A DNA stretch of 16,078 nt from Spirochaetota bacterium. GTDB taxonomy: Bacteria; Spirochaetota; Spirochaetia; DSM-27196; PWMO01. The DNA lies in contig JAAAOR010000008.1 of NCBI GenBank assembly GCA_009908735.1, forward strand, positions 1-16,078, read 5' to 3'. Shown in pieces: positions 1 through 7,002 of this stretch; positions within the stretch are counted from its first letter, which is position 1, and the number at the start of each line of letters is the position of its first letter. The notes below the pieces were generated by a model. That model saw nothing but the letters and a program-made list of their open reading frames with translations. It did not search any database and was not told where the DNA came from. Position numbers and translations under genes: made by a program.

Positions 1-696
1 GCGCGAGAGCCCGACAAGAACCGGCCCCTCGAGCTCGGCTCGGAACCAGGAGAGCTCGCGCAGGATGCGAAGATTATCGGCGATCGTCTTGCCGAATCCG
101 ATGCCGGGGTCAAAGATGATGCGATCCCGGGCGATGCCCGCATCCACCGCCACCGCGATGCGCTCACGCAGCACTTCTAGAATATCGGCAATGGTGTCCT
201 CGTAGTGAGGCCGCCGCTGCATCGTCTTCGGCGTGCCCTGCATATGCATAAGCACCACGGCGACACCGTGGGCGGCTACAAGCGGGGCCAGCTCGGGGTC
301 ATCGCGGAGGCCCGAAACGTCGTTTACGATGTCGGCGCCGGCTGCGAGCGCCGCCTCAGCGACCCGCGCCTTACGGGTATCGACCGAGATCGGGATGTCG
401 CTGTGCTCGCGCAGGGTCTCGATGACCGGCACCACGCGCTCCCGCTCGTGCCCGGCTCCCACCGGATCGCTTCCCGGACGGGTGGATTCTCCGCCGATAT
501 CGAGGATGTCTGCGCCGTCGGCGATCATGCCGCGGGCAGCGCCGACGGCCGCCTCACGACTCTCGCGCCTGCTTCCGGGATAGAACGAGTCGGGCGTACA
601 ATTTACTATACCCATGACGAGCGGCCGCTCGCCATGGGTCAGTGTACGCTCCGAGTCGAGCCGTATGGATCTGTACGAGATTTGCCGACCGGACAC
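1..696 (-). CDS. folP: Dihydropteroate synthase FolP (3' end beyond window)
   Basis: Condenses p-aminobenzoate with dihydropterin pyrophosphate to dihydropteroate in cytosolic folate synthesis; this is the sulfonamide target. About 232 codons are visible on the minus strand. Family motifs in order: MGIVNCTPDSF (from base 615, pterin-site loop), DIGGESTRPGSDPV, SVDTRKA, DIVNDVSG, MHMQGTPKTMQ and DPGIGFGKT. The window ends inside GLSR, the start of the conserved GxSRK motif, so only the last few dozen residues are missing. The start is uncertain: GTG at 696 has a weak GGGA upstream and gives an N-terminal lead containing IRLDSERTLTHGERPLVMG; ATG at 615 is too far into the conserved strand. It lies 90 bp downstream of the AURKAIP1/COX24-like gene and is probably cotranscribed with it. 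Identity is seen directly in the motifs; the start is a judgement. Confidence 0.93.
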   Translation of the reverse strand, partial: MSGRQISYRSIRLDSERTLTHGERPLVMGIVNCTPDSFYPGSRRESREAAVGAARGMIADGADILDIGGESTRPGSDPVGAGHERERVVPVIETLREHSDIPISVDTRKARVAEAALAAGADIVNDVSGLRDDPELAPLVAAHGVAVVLMHMQGTPKTMQRRPHYEDTIADILEVLRERIAVAVDAGIARDRIIFDPGIGFGKTIADNLRILRELSWFRAELEGPVLVGLSR

Positions 697-786
697 CGCT
701 AATTCCCGTGAATATACCACGTTATGGCGATGACGTTCAATCCGGCACTCCGGGATGTTTCCGGCCGTGCGGAGAGCAAGAGGATA

Positions 787-879
787 CTACTTCCTCTTCT
801 TGTGTCGGTTCTTGCGAAGCTTCTTCTTACGCTTGTGCGTAGCGATCTTCTTGCGCTTTCTTTTTCTTCCGCAAGGCAC
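787..879 (-). CDS. AURKAIP1/COX24-domain mini-protein (30 aa, very basic)
   Basis: A 30-codon gene with a GTG start at 879 and TAG stop at 787-789. The product begins MPCGRKRKRKKIATHKRKK and ends RHKKRK; more than half of its residues are Lys or Arg. This matches my memory of the short bacterial proteins of the AURKAIP1/COX24 C-terminal family (motif KIxTHKRKKRLRKNRHK), which are related to mitochondrial ribosomal protein mS38 and are presumed ribosome-associated. GGGGAG lies 8 bases before GTG-879; a GTG two codons upstream (885) is too close to that site. A sigma70-type promoter at 958-987 supports expression. The overlapping reading frame at 699-944 on the same strand is its shadow. Family assignment is from sequence recognition; a ribosomal role is inference. 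Confidence 0.8.
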   Translation of the reverse strand: MPCGRKRKRKKIATHKRKKKLRKNRHKKRK

Positions 880-957
880 GGGCACATCTCCCCTTTTGAA
901 GTAGAGTCGAGCTGGTTGAATGGTCCCTCAAGGATTTCTACCAACCGGTGGAACGCA

Positions 958-987
958 ACTCTACAAACATAACCGAGTCTGTGTCAA
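958..987 (-). promoter_or_regulatory. Sigma70-type promoter of the AURKAIP1/COX24-like gene (and folP)
   Basis: On the minus strand a perfect -35 TTGACA (982-987) is separated by 18 bp from TAGAGT (958-963), close to consensus TATAAT. Transcription would start near base 951, giving a leader of about 70 nt before the GTG start. It is the only convincing promoter upstream of the mini-gene, and folP probably shares it. Confidence 0.65.
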
Positions 988-1028
988 GCAGTCGCCGGCG
1001 AGCAGCCGGAATTTTCATCGCGGGATGA

Positions 1029-1058
1029 TTGACTGATTAGTCACTCAGGTAATACATT
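1029..1058 (+). promoter_or_regulatory. Putative promoter with overlapping palindromic operator
   Basis: TTGACT at 1029-1034 and TACATT at 1053-1058 are spaced 18 bp apart, a plausible sigma70 promoter about 60 bp before the lipoprotein start. The -35 overlaps a perfect inverted repeat, TGACT-GATT-AGTCA (1030-1043). Because a TetR-family gene is the second gene downstream, this palindrome is a reasonable autoregulatory operator. The repeat is seen directly; its function is inferred. Confidence 0.5.
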
Positions 1059-1121
1059 AGACGCAGATAGATGGTGCCCGTAGGAGCACCGACAACAACA
1101 CACGTACAAGAGGTAAAGCTT

Positions 1122-1646
1122 ATGATTGGCAAGACACGCAAAGTCGCCCGCTACGGGCTTGTCTTCTTCGCGACCCTGGCAGTCCTTCTCTCGGGATGCA
1201 CCACAGTAGACCGCGATCAGCCGGTGGAGCGGAACGTCATCGGCTTCGAGATCGAAACCGATGATGAGGTACCGAACGCAGAGTTCGGCATCATCACGGT
1301 CGTTATCGAGTCCGTTGGAGAGCAGCCGATACGACGAACGCTCATCGCACATCCGCGAGATACCTTTGCTACCGTGGACGGCCTACCCGCGGGGGAGTAT
1401 CGGGTGACGCGGATGAGTTTCTGGTTCGCGGGCTCGGGCATGCGAGAGCAACTCACACCGCCCGCGGACACGGTTTCGGTCGGTAACACGCCGGTCGCTG
1501 TCTTCCCCGCCGCGATCGTCTTCGGTTCTTCCGGCGAATGCCGCCATGCCGACATTCGCGATCTCCCCGAAGACGAAATTGTGAACCTTGAGAAGGAGTT
1601 GCTGGACACGCTGGAGCTGAACGCTCGGCGCATTTCGCTGCGCTGA
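1122..1646 (+). CDS. Small predicted lipoprotein, function unknown
   Basis: A 174-residue protein. ATG at 1122 is chosen over the upstream in-frame start at 1071 because AGAGG sits 8 bases before it and a lipoprotein signal peptide follows directly: basic n-region (KTRKVAR), hydrophobic core, lipobox LSGC with lipidated Cys26. The mature part looks like a small all-beta domain; the segment TVDGLPAGEYRVTRM (around residues 85-100) resembles extracellular beta-sandwich modules in which a carrier value is 'given' by a GEYxV turn. I recognise no enzymatic motif and cannot name a family with confidence. The likely site is the periplasmic face of a membrane. It is followed after 27 bp by a TetR regulator on the same strand, so the regulator may control it as part of one operon. 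Confidence 0.8.
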   Translation: MIGKTRKVARYGLVFFATLAVLLSGCTTVDRDQPVERNVIGFEIETDDEVPNAEFGIITVVIESVGEQPIRRTLIAHPRDTFATVDGLPAGEYRVTRMSFWFAGSGMREQLTPPADTVSVGNTPVAVFPAAIVFGSSGECRHADIRDLPEDEIVNLEKELLDTLELNARRISLR

Positions 1647-1673
1647 GCGCCCAAGGTATGCTACGATGCGGCC

Positions 1674-2228
1674 ATGGACAAGCGCGAAGCCATACTGAAC
1701 GCTGCCGCCGCGCTCTTTACGACGCGCGGCTTTCAGGAAACAACAACGGCCGAGATCTCGCGCCATGCGGAGGTAGCGACGGGGACGCTGTTCAACTACT
1801 TCCCGTCGAAGATGGAGCTCATCAATCAGCTCTTTCTCCACTGCAAGGAGTCCATGGCCGCCGCCCTCCGTGTCGAGGAGGCGGAACAGGCGGACTACCG
1901 CACCGCGTTCTCCACTCTCTGGGAACGCGGCATCCGCTGGGGCACTGAGCACCCGCAGATGTTCTGGTTTTTCCGCCAGTACCAGTCTTCACCCTATGTT
2001 ACGAACCTCCGGCACCGCGAGGCCTCACTTCGATTTGAGTTCATACACTCGTTTCTGGCCCGAGGGGTCGAGAACGACATTCTTAGAGACGGTCCGTTAG
2101 AGCTTTTGTACACCTTTGTCATCTCCAGCACGTCCGGCGTTGTCGAGGAGCTGCTGCTTTCGGGGGCCGACACCGAACTCTACATAACTGCGTCGTTCGA
2201 GCTCATGTGGTCGGGGATCTCGCGCTGA
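1674..2228 (+). CDS. TetR/AcrR-family transcriptional regulator
   Basis: A 184-residue one-component regulator. The N-terminal helix-turn-helix is clear at about residues 5-50: AAALFTTRGFQETTT, then AEISRHAEVATGTLFNYF and PSKMELI. The C-terminal two-thirds are helical and divergent, the usual ligand and dimer domain, with no recognisable effector signature. ATG-1674 is placed by the family N-terminus (MDKREAILNAA); no good Shine-Dalgarno lies in the 27-bp gap after the lipoprotein stop, so translational coupling is possible. The gene converges on miaA, whose stop lies 21 bp away. A palindrome upstream of the lipoprotein gene (1030-1043) is a candidate target. The ligand is unknown; efflux control is common in the family but no transporter is next door. 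Confidence 0.92.
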   Translation: MDKREAILNAAAALFTTRGFQETTTAEISRHAEVATGTLFNYFPSKMELINQLFLHCKESMAAALRVEEAEQADYRTAFSTLWERGIRWGTEHPQMFWFFRQYQSSPYVTNLRHREASLRFEFIHSFLARGVENDILRDGPLELLYTFVISSTSGVVEELLLSGADTELYITASFELMWSGISR

Positions 2229-2249
2229 CGGCGCGACACGAGACTCAGA

Positions 2250-3188
2250 TCACACGCGCGCAGCATCGACACAGGCGTTGAGCGCCTCCTCGTCATCTGC
2301 GTGGATCCACTCGACCCCCGGAAGGCGTCTGAAGAAGGTCATCTGTCGCTTGGCGTAGCGCCGCGTACCGCGTATGATCTCTTCGGTAACGGCGGCGAGG
2401 CGGTCCTCCCCGAGGAAGGTGAAGTCGCAGGCCGCGTCGCCCGCCGCCGAAAAGAACTCCCGGTAGCCGATACCGCGCAGCCCGGGAGATGTCGGCCCGT
2501 AGCCCATTCGGCAGACCGCCTCCACCTCAGCGGGGAGCCCCGACGCCATCATGGCGCCAACACGCTCCTCGATACGGGCCGTGAGCTCCGCTCTGTCCCG
2601 CCACAGCCCGACGAGCATCACCTGAAAATCCTCCCGCGGCCGCTGCGGCAGGTCAAAGCTCGAGAGGGGCCGCCCGGATATCTCGTAGACCTCGAGGGCC
2701 CGAAGGATGCGGTAGGTGTCGTTTTCGGATATGCGCCCGGCGGTAGCGGGGTCGAGCCGCGCAAGCTCGGCATAGAGAGCGGCGGCTCCCTCGGCCTCGA
2801 GTCGTGCCCGAGCGCGCGCCCGCGACTGCGGCGTGCCCTCCGGCGTGCGCGGCAGACCGAAGACGAAGTTTCGGACGTAGAAGCCCGTGCCGCCGGCAAC
2901 GATCGGTAGGCGCCCGCGTGCGGTGATCTCGGGCACCAGCTTTTGTGCTGACGCTACGAACTCGCCGGCGTGGTACTGCTCGCCGGGGTCTTTGATATCG
3001 ATGAGGTGATGGGGGAGCGCCGCGCGCTCGCTGGGGCCGGGTTTGGCGGTTCCGATGTCGAGGTGGCGGTATACCTGCATGGAGTCAGCGCTTATCACCT
3101 CCGCACGTCCCGCAAACCGCCTGAGCAGGACGTCGGACTTCCCTACCGCGGTGGGCCCGAAAAGGCACAGGACGCGTGGCGCGGGCAC
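2250..3188 (-). CDS. miaA: tRNA dimethylallyltransferase MiaA
   Basis: Transfers the dimethylallyl group from DMAPP to N6 of A37 in tRNAs that read UNN codons. The 312-residue length is normal. Motifs in order: P-loop GPTAVGKS (11-18), ISADSMQVYRHLDIGTAKP (32-50) with catalytic Asp35, HHLIDIKDP, IVAGGTGFYVR (96-106), and a C-terminal RYAKRQMTFFRR. The start is GTG at 3188, two bases after the rpoZ stop, so translation is probably coupled to rpoZ and the pair forms one operon. The gene converges with the TetR gene, with no clear terminator in the short gap between them. Assignment rests on directly visible motifs. Confidence 0.97.
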   Translation of the reverse strand: MPAPRVLCLFGPTAVGKSDVLLRRFAGRAEVISADSMQVYRHLDIGTAKPGPSERAALPHHLIDIKDPGEQYHAGEFVASAQKLVPEITARGRLPIVAGGTGFYVRNFVFGLPRTPEGTPQSRARARARLEAEGAAALYAELARLDPATAGRISENDTYRILRALEVYEISGRPLSSFDLPQRPREDFQVMLVGLWRDRAELTARIEERVGAMMASGLPAEVEAVCRMGYGPTSPGLRGIGYREFFSAAGDAACDFTFLGEDRLAAVTEEIIRGTRRYAKRQMTFFRRLPGVEWIHADDEEALNACVDAARV

Positions 3189-3190
3189 GC

Positions 3191-3382
3191 CTACTCCTCG
3201 ATCTGGTACTGAACCTTTCGCGTGAGGATCTGCTTGATGGCGGTCGAGACGACCTTGCCCTGGTTGGTGTCGAGCTCTTCATCACCGGTAACGGTGATCT
3301 GATAGGCGCGGCGTATGGATGCGGCGGTCACTTCGTAGATATTCGAGTCCTCGTTGATGAGTTTTTCCAGCGGGATAATCAC
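3191..3382 (-). CDS. rpoZ: RNA polymerase omega subunit (short form)
   Basis: A 63-residue protein, MIIPLEKLINEDSNIYEVT..., with the omega pattern of an N-x-Y segment, an alanine/arginine helix (AASIRRAYQI), and a GKVVSTAIKQIL helix. Omega latches the beta-prime subunit during RNA polymerase assembly. The sequence is divergent from E. coli omega but resembles spirochaetal forms I remember. The start is the GTG at 3382: GGAGG lies 8 bases upstream, and the longer TTG start at 3397 would run through that ribosome-binding site. A promoter at 3421-3449 precedes it. miaA follows two bases after its TAG stop. The identity is fairly secure from the conserved pattern and size; the family is short, so a profile search would settle it. 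Confidence 0.82.
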   Translation of the reverse strand: MIIPLEKLINEDSNIYEVTAASIRRAYQITVTGDEELDTNQGKVVSTAIKQILTRKVQYQIEE

Positions 3383-3420
3383 GGAGACGTCCTCCAAGTC
3401 GGTTCGTCGTATTTCCTCTC

Positions 3421-3449
3421 AATGTATCAACTTCCGCCGCGTTCGTAAA
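3421..3449 (-). promoter_or_regulatory. Putative rpoZ-miaA promoter
   Basis: On the minus strand TTTACG (3444-3449) and TACATT (3421-3426) are 17 bp apart, about 40 bp upstream of the rpoZ GTG. Each hexamer matches consensus at four of six positions, so this is plausible but not strong. Confidence 0.45.
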
Positions 3450-3510
3450 GTCCCGCAGAGCGTCCGTCCGAGCTCTGATGGTGTCGAGATCCCGCAATGA
3501 CCACGAAAAA

Positions 3511-3526
3511 ACACTATATGTAGCGT
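3511..3526 (+). promoter_or_regulatory. NrdR box upstream of nrdA
   Basis: ACACTATATGTAGCGT matches the NrdR box pattern ACACTATATATAGTGT at 14 of 16 positions. NrdR is the ATP-cone zinc-finger repressor that shuts off ribonucleotide reductase genes when dATP is high. The box is nested in a larger AT-rich dyad (3503-3535: ACG-A6 ... T7-CGT). It lies about 20 bp before the -35 of the nrdA promoter. NrdR boxes usually occur as pairs; I find only a degenerate partner near the -10. Confidence 0.75.
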
Positions 3527-3543
3527 TTTTTTCGTATTAATGC

Positions 3544-3573
3544 TTGAAATCTCCCCGCGTATTCCGATACACT
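3544..3573 (+). promoter_or_regulatory. Putative nrdA promoter
   Basis: TTGAAA (3544-3549) and TACACT (3568-3573), 18 bp apart, form a reasonable sigma70 promoter about 70 bp before the nrdA start. The -10 overlaps ACACT-CC-GTAGCG, which repeats the outer half-sites of the upstream NrdR box with a shorter centre. Confidence 0.5.
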
Positions 3574-3644
3574 CCGTAGCGGACTGAAAAAGTCAGCATA
3601 CAGGGCGCCGCGGCGCCAGATAAAAAACACCGGCAGGAGGGGCA

Positions 3645-6575
3645 ATGGTGAACACTCAGCATGTGATAAAGAGAGACGGAACGCGCGCAGGATTCGACGG
3701 CAGCCGCATTCGGGATGCAATTCACAAGGCGATGGAAGCGGCGGGAAGTGACCCCACCTCCCTCGGCCTCGACGCTATCGTGGAGGAGATCATCGCCGAA
3801 ATTGGGACCTCCTTTGCCGAACGGTCACCCGGCGTGGAGGAGATACAGGACATCGTCGAGCGCAGGCTCGTCGCGCGAGGTCTCTACGACGTCTCCAAGA
3901 AGTACATCCTCTACCGCGAACGGCGGCGCGAGGAGCGTGAGCGCGAACAGGCAGAGCGAATTCGAAAAGCCGTCGAGGGAAGCCTTCAAGTTGCAAAGCG
4001 CGACGGGAGCTTCGAGCCTTTCAACGGGGAGAAAGTTCGCCGCACCCTCGAGCAAGCCTCCGCCCATGTAGAGGTTCCGGATTTTGATCCGGTGGTTGAA
4101 GAGTTTGAGCGAAGCCTCTTTGACGGCATTTCCACCGCCCAGGTCCACCAGGCGCTCATCCTCGCAGCCACCGCCTTCGTGGAGCGCGACCCCGCATACA
4201 ATCGCCTTGCAGCGGGGCTTCTCATGCAGCAGCTGCGAAGGGAGGTCTTCGCCACCTCTCTCGCAGGTCGAGCAGCCGAAGGCGCATATAAGGAGGCCTT
4301 CGTCTCCGGCATCAAGCGCGGCGTTGAGAACGGACTCTTCGATCCGGGCCTCCTCGAGTTCGACCTGGACCGGCTCTCGGCCACGCTTCGCACCGAGCGC
4401 GATGAGGAGTTTACCTACCTCGGGCTGCAGACGCTCTACGAGCGCTACCTGGTGAAGGACCGCGGACGCCTCCTCGAGACGCCTCAGGCCTTCTGGATGC
4501 GCGTCGCGATGGGGCTTTCCCTGCGCGAGGACGACCCGACCGCCCGCGCGCAGGAGTTCTACGAGAATCTCTCGAGCCTTCGCTTCCTCGCCTCGACGCC
4601 TACCCTCTTCCATTCGGGCCTCACCCATCCGCAGCTCTCCTCCTGCTACCTCTCCACGGTCGGCGACGATCTAAATCATATCTTCAAGGTGATGAGCGAC
4701 AACGCGCAGCTTTCGAAGTGGTCGGGAGGAATCGGAAACGACTGGACCCGCGTGCGGGCCACCGGCGCTCATATCAGCTCCACGGGTGTGGAGAGCCAGG
4801 GTGTCGTGCCCTTTCTCAAGATTGCCAACGACACCACCCTCGCCATAAACCGCAGCGGAAAGCGCCGGGGCGCGACCTGCGCCTATATGGAGACCTGGCA
4901 CCTCGATATCGAGGACTTCCTCGACCTCCGCCGAAACACCGGCGACGACCGGCGGCGCACCCACGACATGAACACGGCCAACTGGATTCCCGATCTCTTC
5001 ATGAAGCGCGTGCGCGAGGGCGGGAACTGGACGCTCTTTTCCCCGGAAGAGGTCGCCGATCTGCACGATCTCTACGGCCGAGCCTTCGAGGAGCGCTACA
5101 CCTACTATGAGAGGGAGGCTCAGGCCGGCGGCATCAACAAGTATCGCGTCGTGGAAGCGGTAAAGCTCTGGCGGAAGATGCTTACCCGGCTCTTCGAGAC
5201 CGGGCACCCCTGGATTACCTTCAAGGATCCGGCGAACATACGAAGCCCCCAGGACCACGACGGGGTGGTGCACAACTCGAACCTCTGCACCGAGATCACG
5301 CTCAACAACTCCGACACCGAGACCGCTGTCTGTAACCTCGGCTCGGTGAACCTCGCCCGCCACGTCACCGCCCAGGGCGTGGACCACGAGCTCCTGAGCC
5401 GCACCGTCTCCACGGCCATGCGCATGCTCGACAACGTCATCGACATCAACTTCTACCCCACCGAGGAGGCGCGCCGCAGTAACATGCGCCACCGGCCGGT
5501 GGGCCTCGGCCTCATGGGCTTTCAGGACGCGCTTTTCAAGCTTCGCCATCCCTTCGACAGCCGCGGGGCGCAGGCCTTTGCCGACGAGATCATGGAGTTC
5601 ATCTCCTACCACGCCATCCTCGCATCCTCGAAGCTCGCCGCCGAGCGGAGCGCCTACGAGAGCTTTCCGGGCTCCAAGTGGGATCGCGGGATCTTTCCGC
5701 TCGACACCCTCGACATGCTCGAGGCCGAGCGTGGCGTCGCGATACCCGTCCCACGCACGAGCCGCATGGACTGGACGCCGGTGCGCGAGCATGTGGCGCG
5801 GCACGGGATGCGAAACTCAAACACCATGGCAATCGCGCCGACCGCGACCATCTCCAACATCGCCGGGAGTTATCCCTGCATCGAGCCCATCTACAAGAAC
5901 ATCTACGTGAAGTCGAACATGTCGGGTGAGTTCACCGTGGTAAACGAGTACCTGGTGAACGACCTCAAAGCGCGGAACCTCTGGAACCAGGAAATGCTCG
6001 AGGACCTGAAGGCTCATGACGGGGACATAAGCCGAATGGATGCCATTCCAGCCGAGCTTAAAGAGCTCTACAAGGAGGCCTTCGAGATCGACGCCCCGCG
6101 GCTGGTGCAGCTTACCGCGCTTCGCGGCAAGTGGATCGACCAGAGCCAGTCGCACAACGTCTTCATGAGGGGTGTCTCGGGGAAGAAGCTCGAGGAGATC
6201 TACATGACCGCCTGGGAACTGGGCCTCAAGACCACCTACTACCTGCGGAGCCTCGGCGCCTCGCAGATAGAGAAGTCGACCCTGGACGCAAAGAAGTACG
6301 GCTACACCCAGAAGCGCGACACCGCGCCCGCGAAGCCGGCGGTGGCCGCCGGGGCGGGAGCCGAGGGCGCGCTCGCCGGGAAGAGTAACGGGAACGGCAC
6401 CGACGCAGCGGGAAGCGGCGGCGACGCGGCCACGGGGGAGCGCCCCACGCGGATCGCGGCAACGGCTGTGACCACCGACGCCGGCTTCGCGGCGAGCATC
6501 GCGAGCATGAGCTCGGCAACGGAGATCAAGAACATCTGCAGCCTCGACGACCCGGACTGCGAGGCATGCCAATAG
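3645..6575 (+). CDS. nrdA: Ribonucleoside-diphosphate reductase alpha subunit, two ATP-cones
   Basis: Catalytic subunit of class I ribonucleotide reductase, which reduces NDPs to dNDPs in the cytosol with NrdB. It has 976 residues. Two N-terminal ATP-cones are visible: VIKRDGTRAGF from residue 7 and VAKRDGSFEPF from residue 116; these are allosteric ATP/dATP switches. The barrel follows, with redox Cys334 (SSCYL), the radical site NLCTE (N546, C548, E550), redox Cys563 (AVCNLGSVNL), PTATISNIAGSYPCIEP at 732-748, and the radical-path pair Y865-Y866. The C-terminus ends DCEACQ with the mobile cysteines C972 and C975, joined by a Gly/Ala-rich linker (893-945). AGGAGGGG precedes ATG-3645. A tandem-cone, long alpha subunit fits the chlamydial class Ic pattern seen in NrdB. 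An NrdR box lies upstream. Confidence 0.97.
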   Translation: MVNTQHVIKRDGTRAGFDGSRIRDAIHKAMEAAGSDPTSLGLDAIVEEIIAEIGTSFAERSPGVEEIQDIVERRLVARGLYDVSKKYILYRERRREEREREQAERIRKAVEGSLQVAKRDGSFEPFNGEKVRRTLEQASAHVEVPDFDPVVEEFERSLFDGISTAQVHQALILAATAFVERDPAYNRLAAGLLMQQLRREVFATSLAGRAAEGAYKEAFVSGIKRGVENGLFDPGLLEFDLDRLSATLRTERDEEFTYLGLQTLYERYLVKDRGRLLETPQAFWMRVAMGLSLREDDPTARAQEFYENLSSLRFLASTPTLFHSGLTHPQLSSCYLSTVGDDLNHIFKVMSDNAQLSKWSGGIGNDWTRVRATGAHISSTGVESQGVVPFLKIANDTTLAINRSGKRRGATCAYMETWHLDIEDFLDLRRNTGDDRRRTHDMNTANWIPDLFMKRVREGGNWTLFSPEEVADLHDLYGRAFEERYTYYEREAQAGGINKYRVVEAVKLWRKMLTRLFETGHPWITFKDPANIRSPQDHDGVVHNSNLCTEITLNNSDTETAVCNLGSVNLARHVTAQGVDHELLSRTVSTAMRMLDNVIDINFYPTEEARRSNMRHRPVGLGLMGFQDALFKLRHPFDSRGAQAFADEIMEFISYHAILASSKLAAERSAYESFPGSKWDRGIFPLDTLDMLEAERGVAIPVPRTSRMDWTPVREHVARHGMRNSNTMAIAPTATISNIAGSYPCIEPIYKNIYVKSNMSGEFTVVNEYLVNDLKARNLWNQEMLEDLKAHDGDISRMDAIPAELKELYKEAFEIDAPRLVQLTALRGKWIDQSQSHNVFMRGVSGKKLEEIYMTAWELGLKTTYYLRSLGASQIEKSTLDAKKYGYTQKRDTAPAKPAVAAGAGAEGALAGKSNGNGTDAAGSGGDAATGERPTRIAATAVTTDAGFAASIASMSSATEIKNICSLDDPDCEACQ

Positions 6576-6576
6576 C

Positions 6577-6644
6577 GGGCGGAGAGAACATGGGCTGCTC
6601 TCCATTCGCTTCGCTCATGAGGTCGCAGCCATGTTCTTCCGCCC
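6577..6644. repeat. Long inverted repeat just after nrdA
   Basis: Arms at 6577-6597 and 6626-6644 read GGGCGG..AGAACATGG..CTG and its complement, pairing about 19 bp with small bulges around a 28-nt loop. It begins two bases after the nrdA stop. No T-tract follows, so it is not a typical intrinsic terminator; it could protect the nrdA mRNA 3' end, attenuate read-through, or be a genomic palindromic repeat. Confidence 0.7.
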
Positions 6645-6857
6645 TGGAGGTGGGGGAACGCAGACGGGTTGGGTCGCGCTCGTTCGCGGGTCGCGCGGCG
6701 ATTGCAGGTTCCAAATGGGTACGAGGATGGCGCCGGGTAGCGTGAGCGGGCGCAGCGGAAAGCCCGCAGGCGCCGCCCGCGGCTCAGGGCGAGCGGGAGT
6801 GAGCCCGGCCGAGCCGCGGAGCGAGCGGCGCCGAGGACTTGCAGCGGAGCACGCGGT
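6645..6857. repeat. GC-rich structured spacer with nested stem-loops
   Basis: No convincing coding frame. The best structure pairs 6769-6785 with 6811-6832 (GGCGCCGC and CCGCGGCTC arms, with a 5-nt bulge), enclosing a GGGC/GCCC hairpin. Another 6-bp stem, GCGGGC/GCCCGC, lies at 6747-6766. GGGTCGCGC occurs twice, 17 bp apart, near 6685. AGCGAGCG/GTGAGC-type words recur, as in REP-like intergenic palindromes. Confidence 0.5.
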
Positions 6858-6916
6858 CCGGCCACTACGCAAGCGCGGAGATGGCCTGGGGGCGAGGCAG
6901 GCGGCGTAGTGGTCGG
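6858..6916. repeat. Inverted repeat before nrdB
   Basis: CCGGCCACTACGC (6858-6870) and GCGTAGTGGTCGG (6904-6916) are complementary at 12 of 13 positions around a 33-nt loop. It is a separate stem-loop from the one following nrdA. Confidence 0.65.
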
Positions 6917-6928
6917 GCACGCCGCAAA

Positions 6929-6966
6929 GTCTACGCCCCATTGTCTACGCCCCAATGTCTACGCGA
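6929..6966 (+). repeat. Three 14-bp tandem units GTCTACGCCCCAWT
   Basis: GTCTACGC recurs at 6929, 6943 and 6957 with an exact 14-bp period; the first two units are GTCTACGCCCCATT and GTCTACGCCCCAAT, the third diverges after GTCTACGC. The array ends about 36 bp before the nrdB start. It could be a protein-binding array or simple slippage; nothing in the sequence decides. Confidence 0.7.
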
Positions 6967-7002
6967 AAGAGACGACGCCAGAAAACTTAAAAGGAGAAAC
7001 CG

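Noticed and set aside
205..702. Plus-strand open frame over folP
   Set aside because: The minus strand encodes unmistakable dihydropteroate synthase motifs through the same bases.
699..944. 81-codon minus-strand frame covering the AURKAIP1/COX24-like gene
   Set aside because: It is the other frame of the lysine-rich mini-gene and extends across its promoter-proximal leader; the 30-codon frame has the better start and a family match.
3532..3558. Second NrdR box at the usual one-to-three-turn spacing from the first
   Set aside because: No 16-mer at the tested 21-, 31- or 32-bp offsets resembles the consensus; only the shortened site at 3569-3581 remains.
4671..5804. 377-codon open frame opposite nrdA
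   Set aside because: Antisense to the most conserved part of NrdA; no independent support.
6577..6644. Hairpin after nrdA as an intrinsic terminator
   Set aside because: No T-tract follows on the plus strand and the 28-nt loop is too large; kept only as an inverted repeat.
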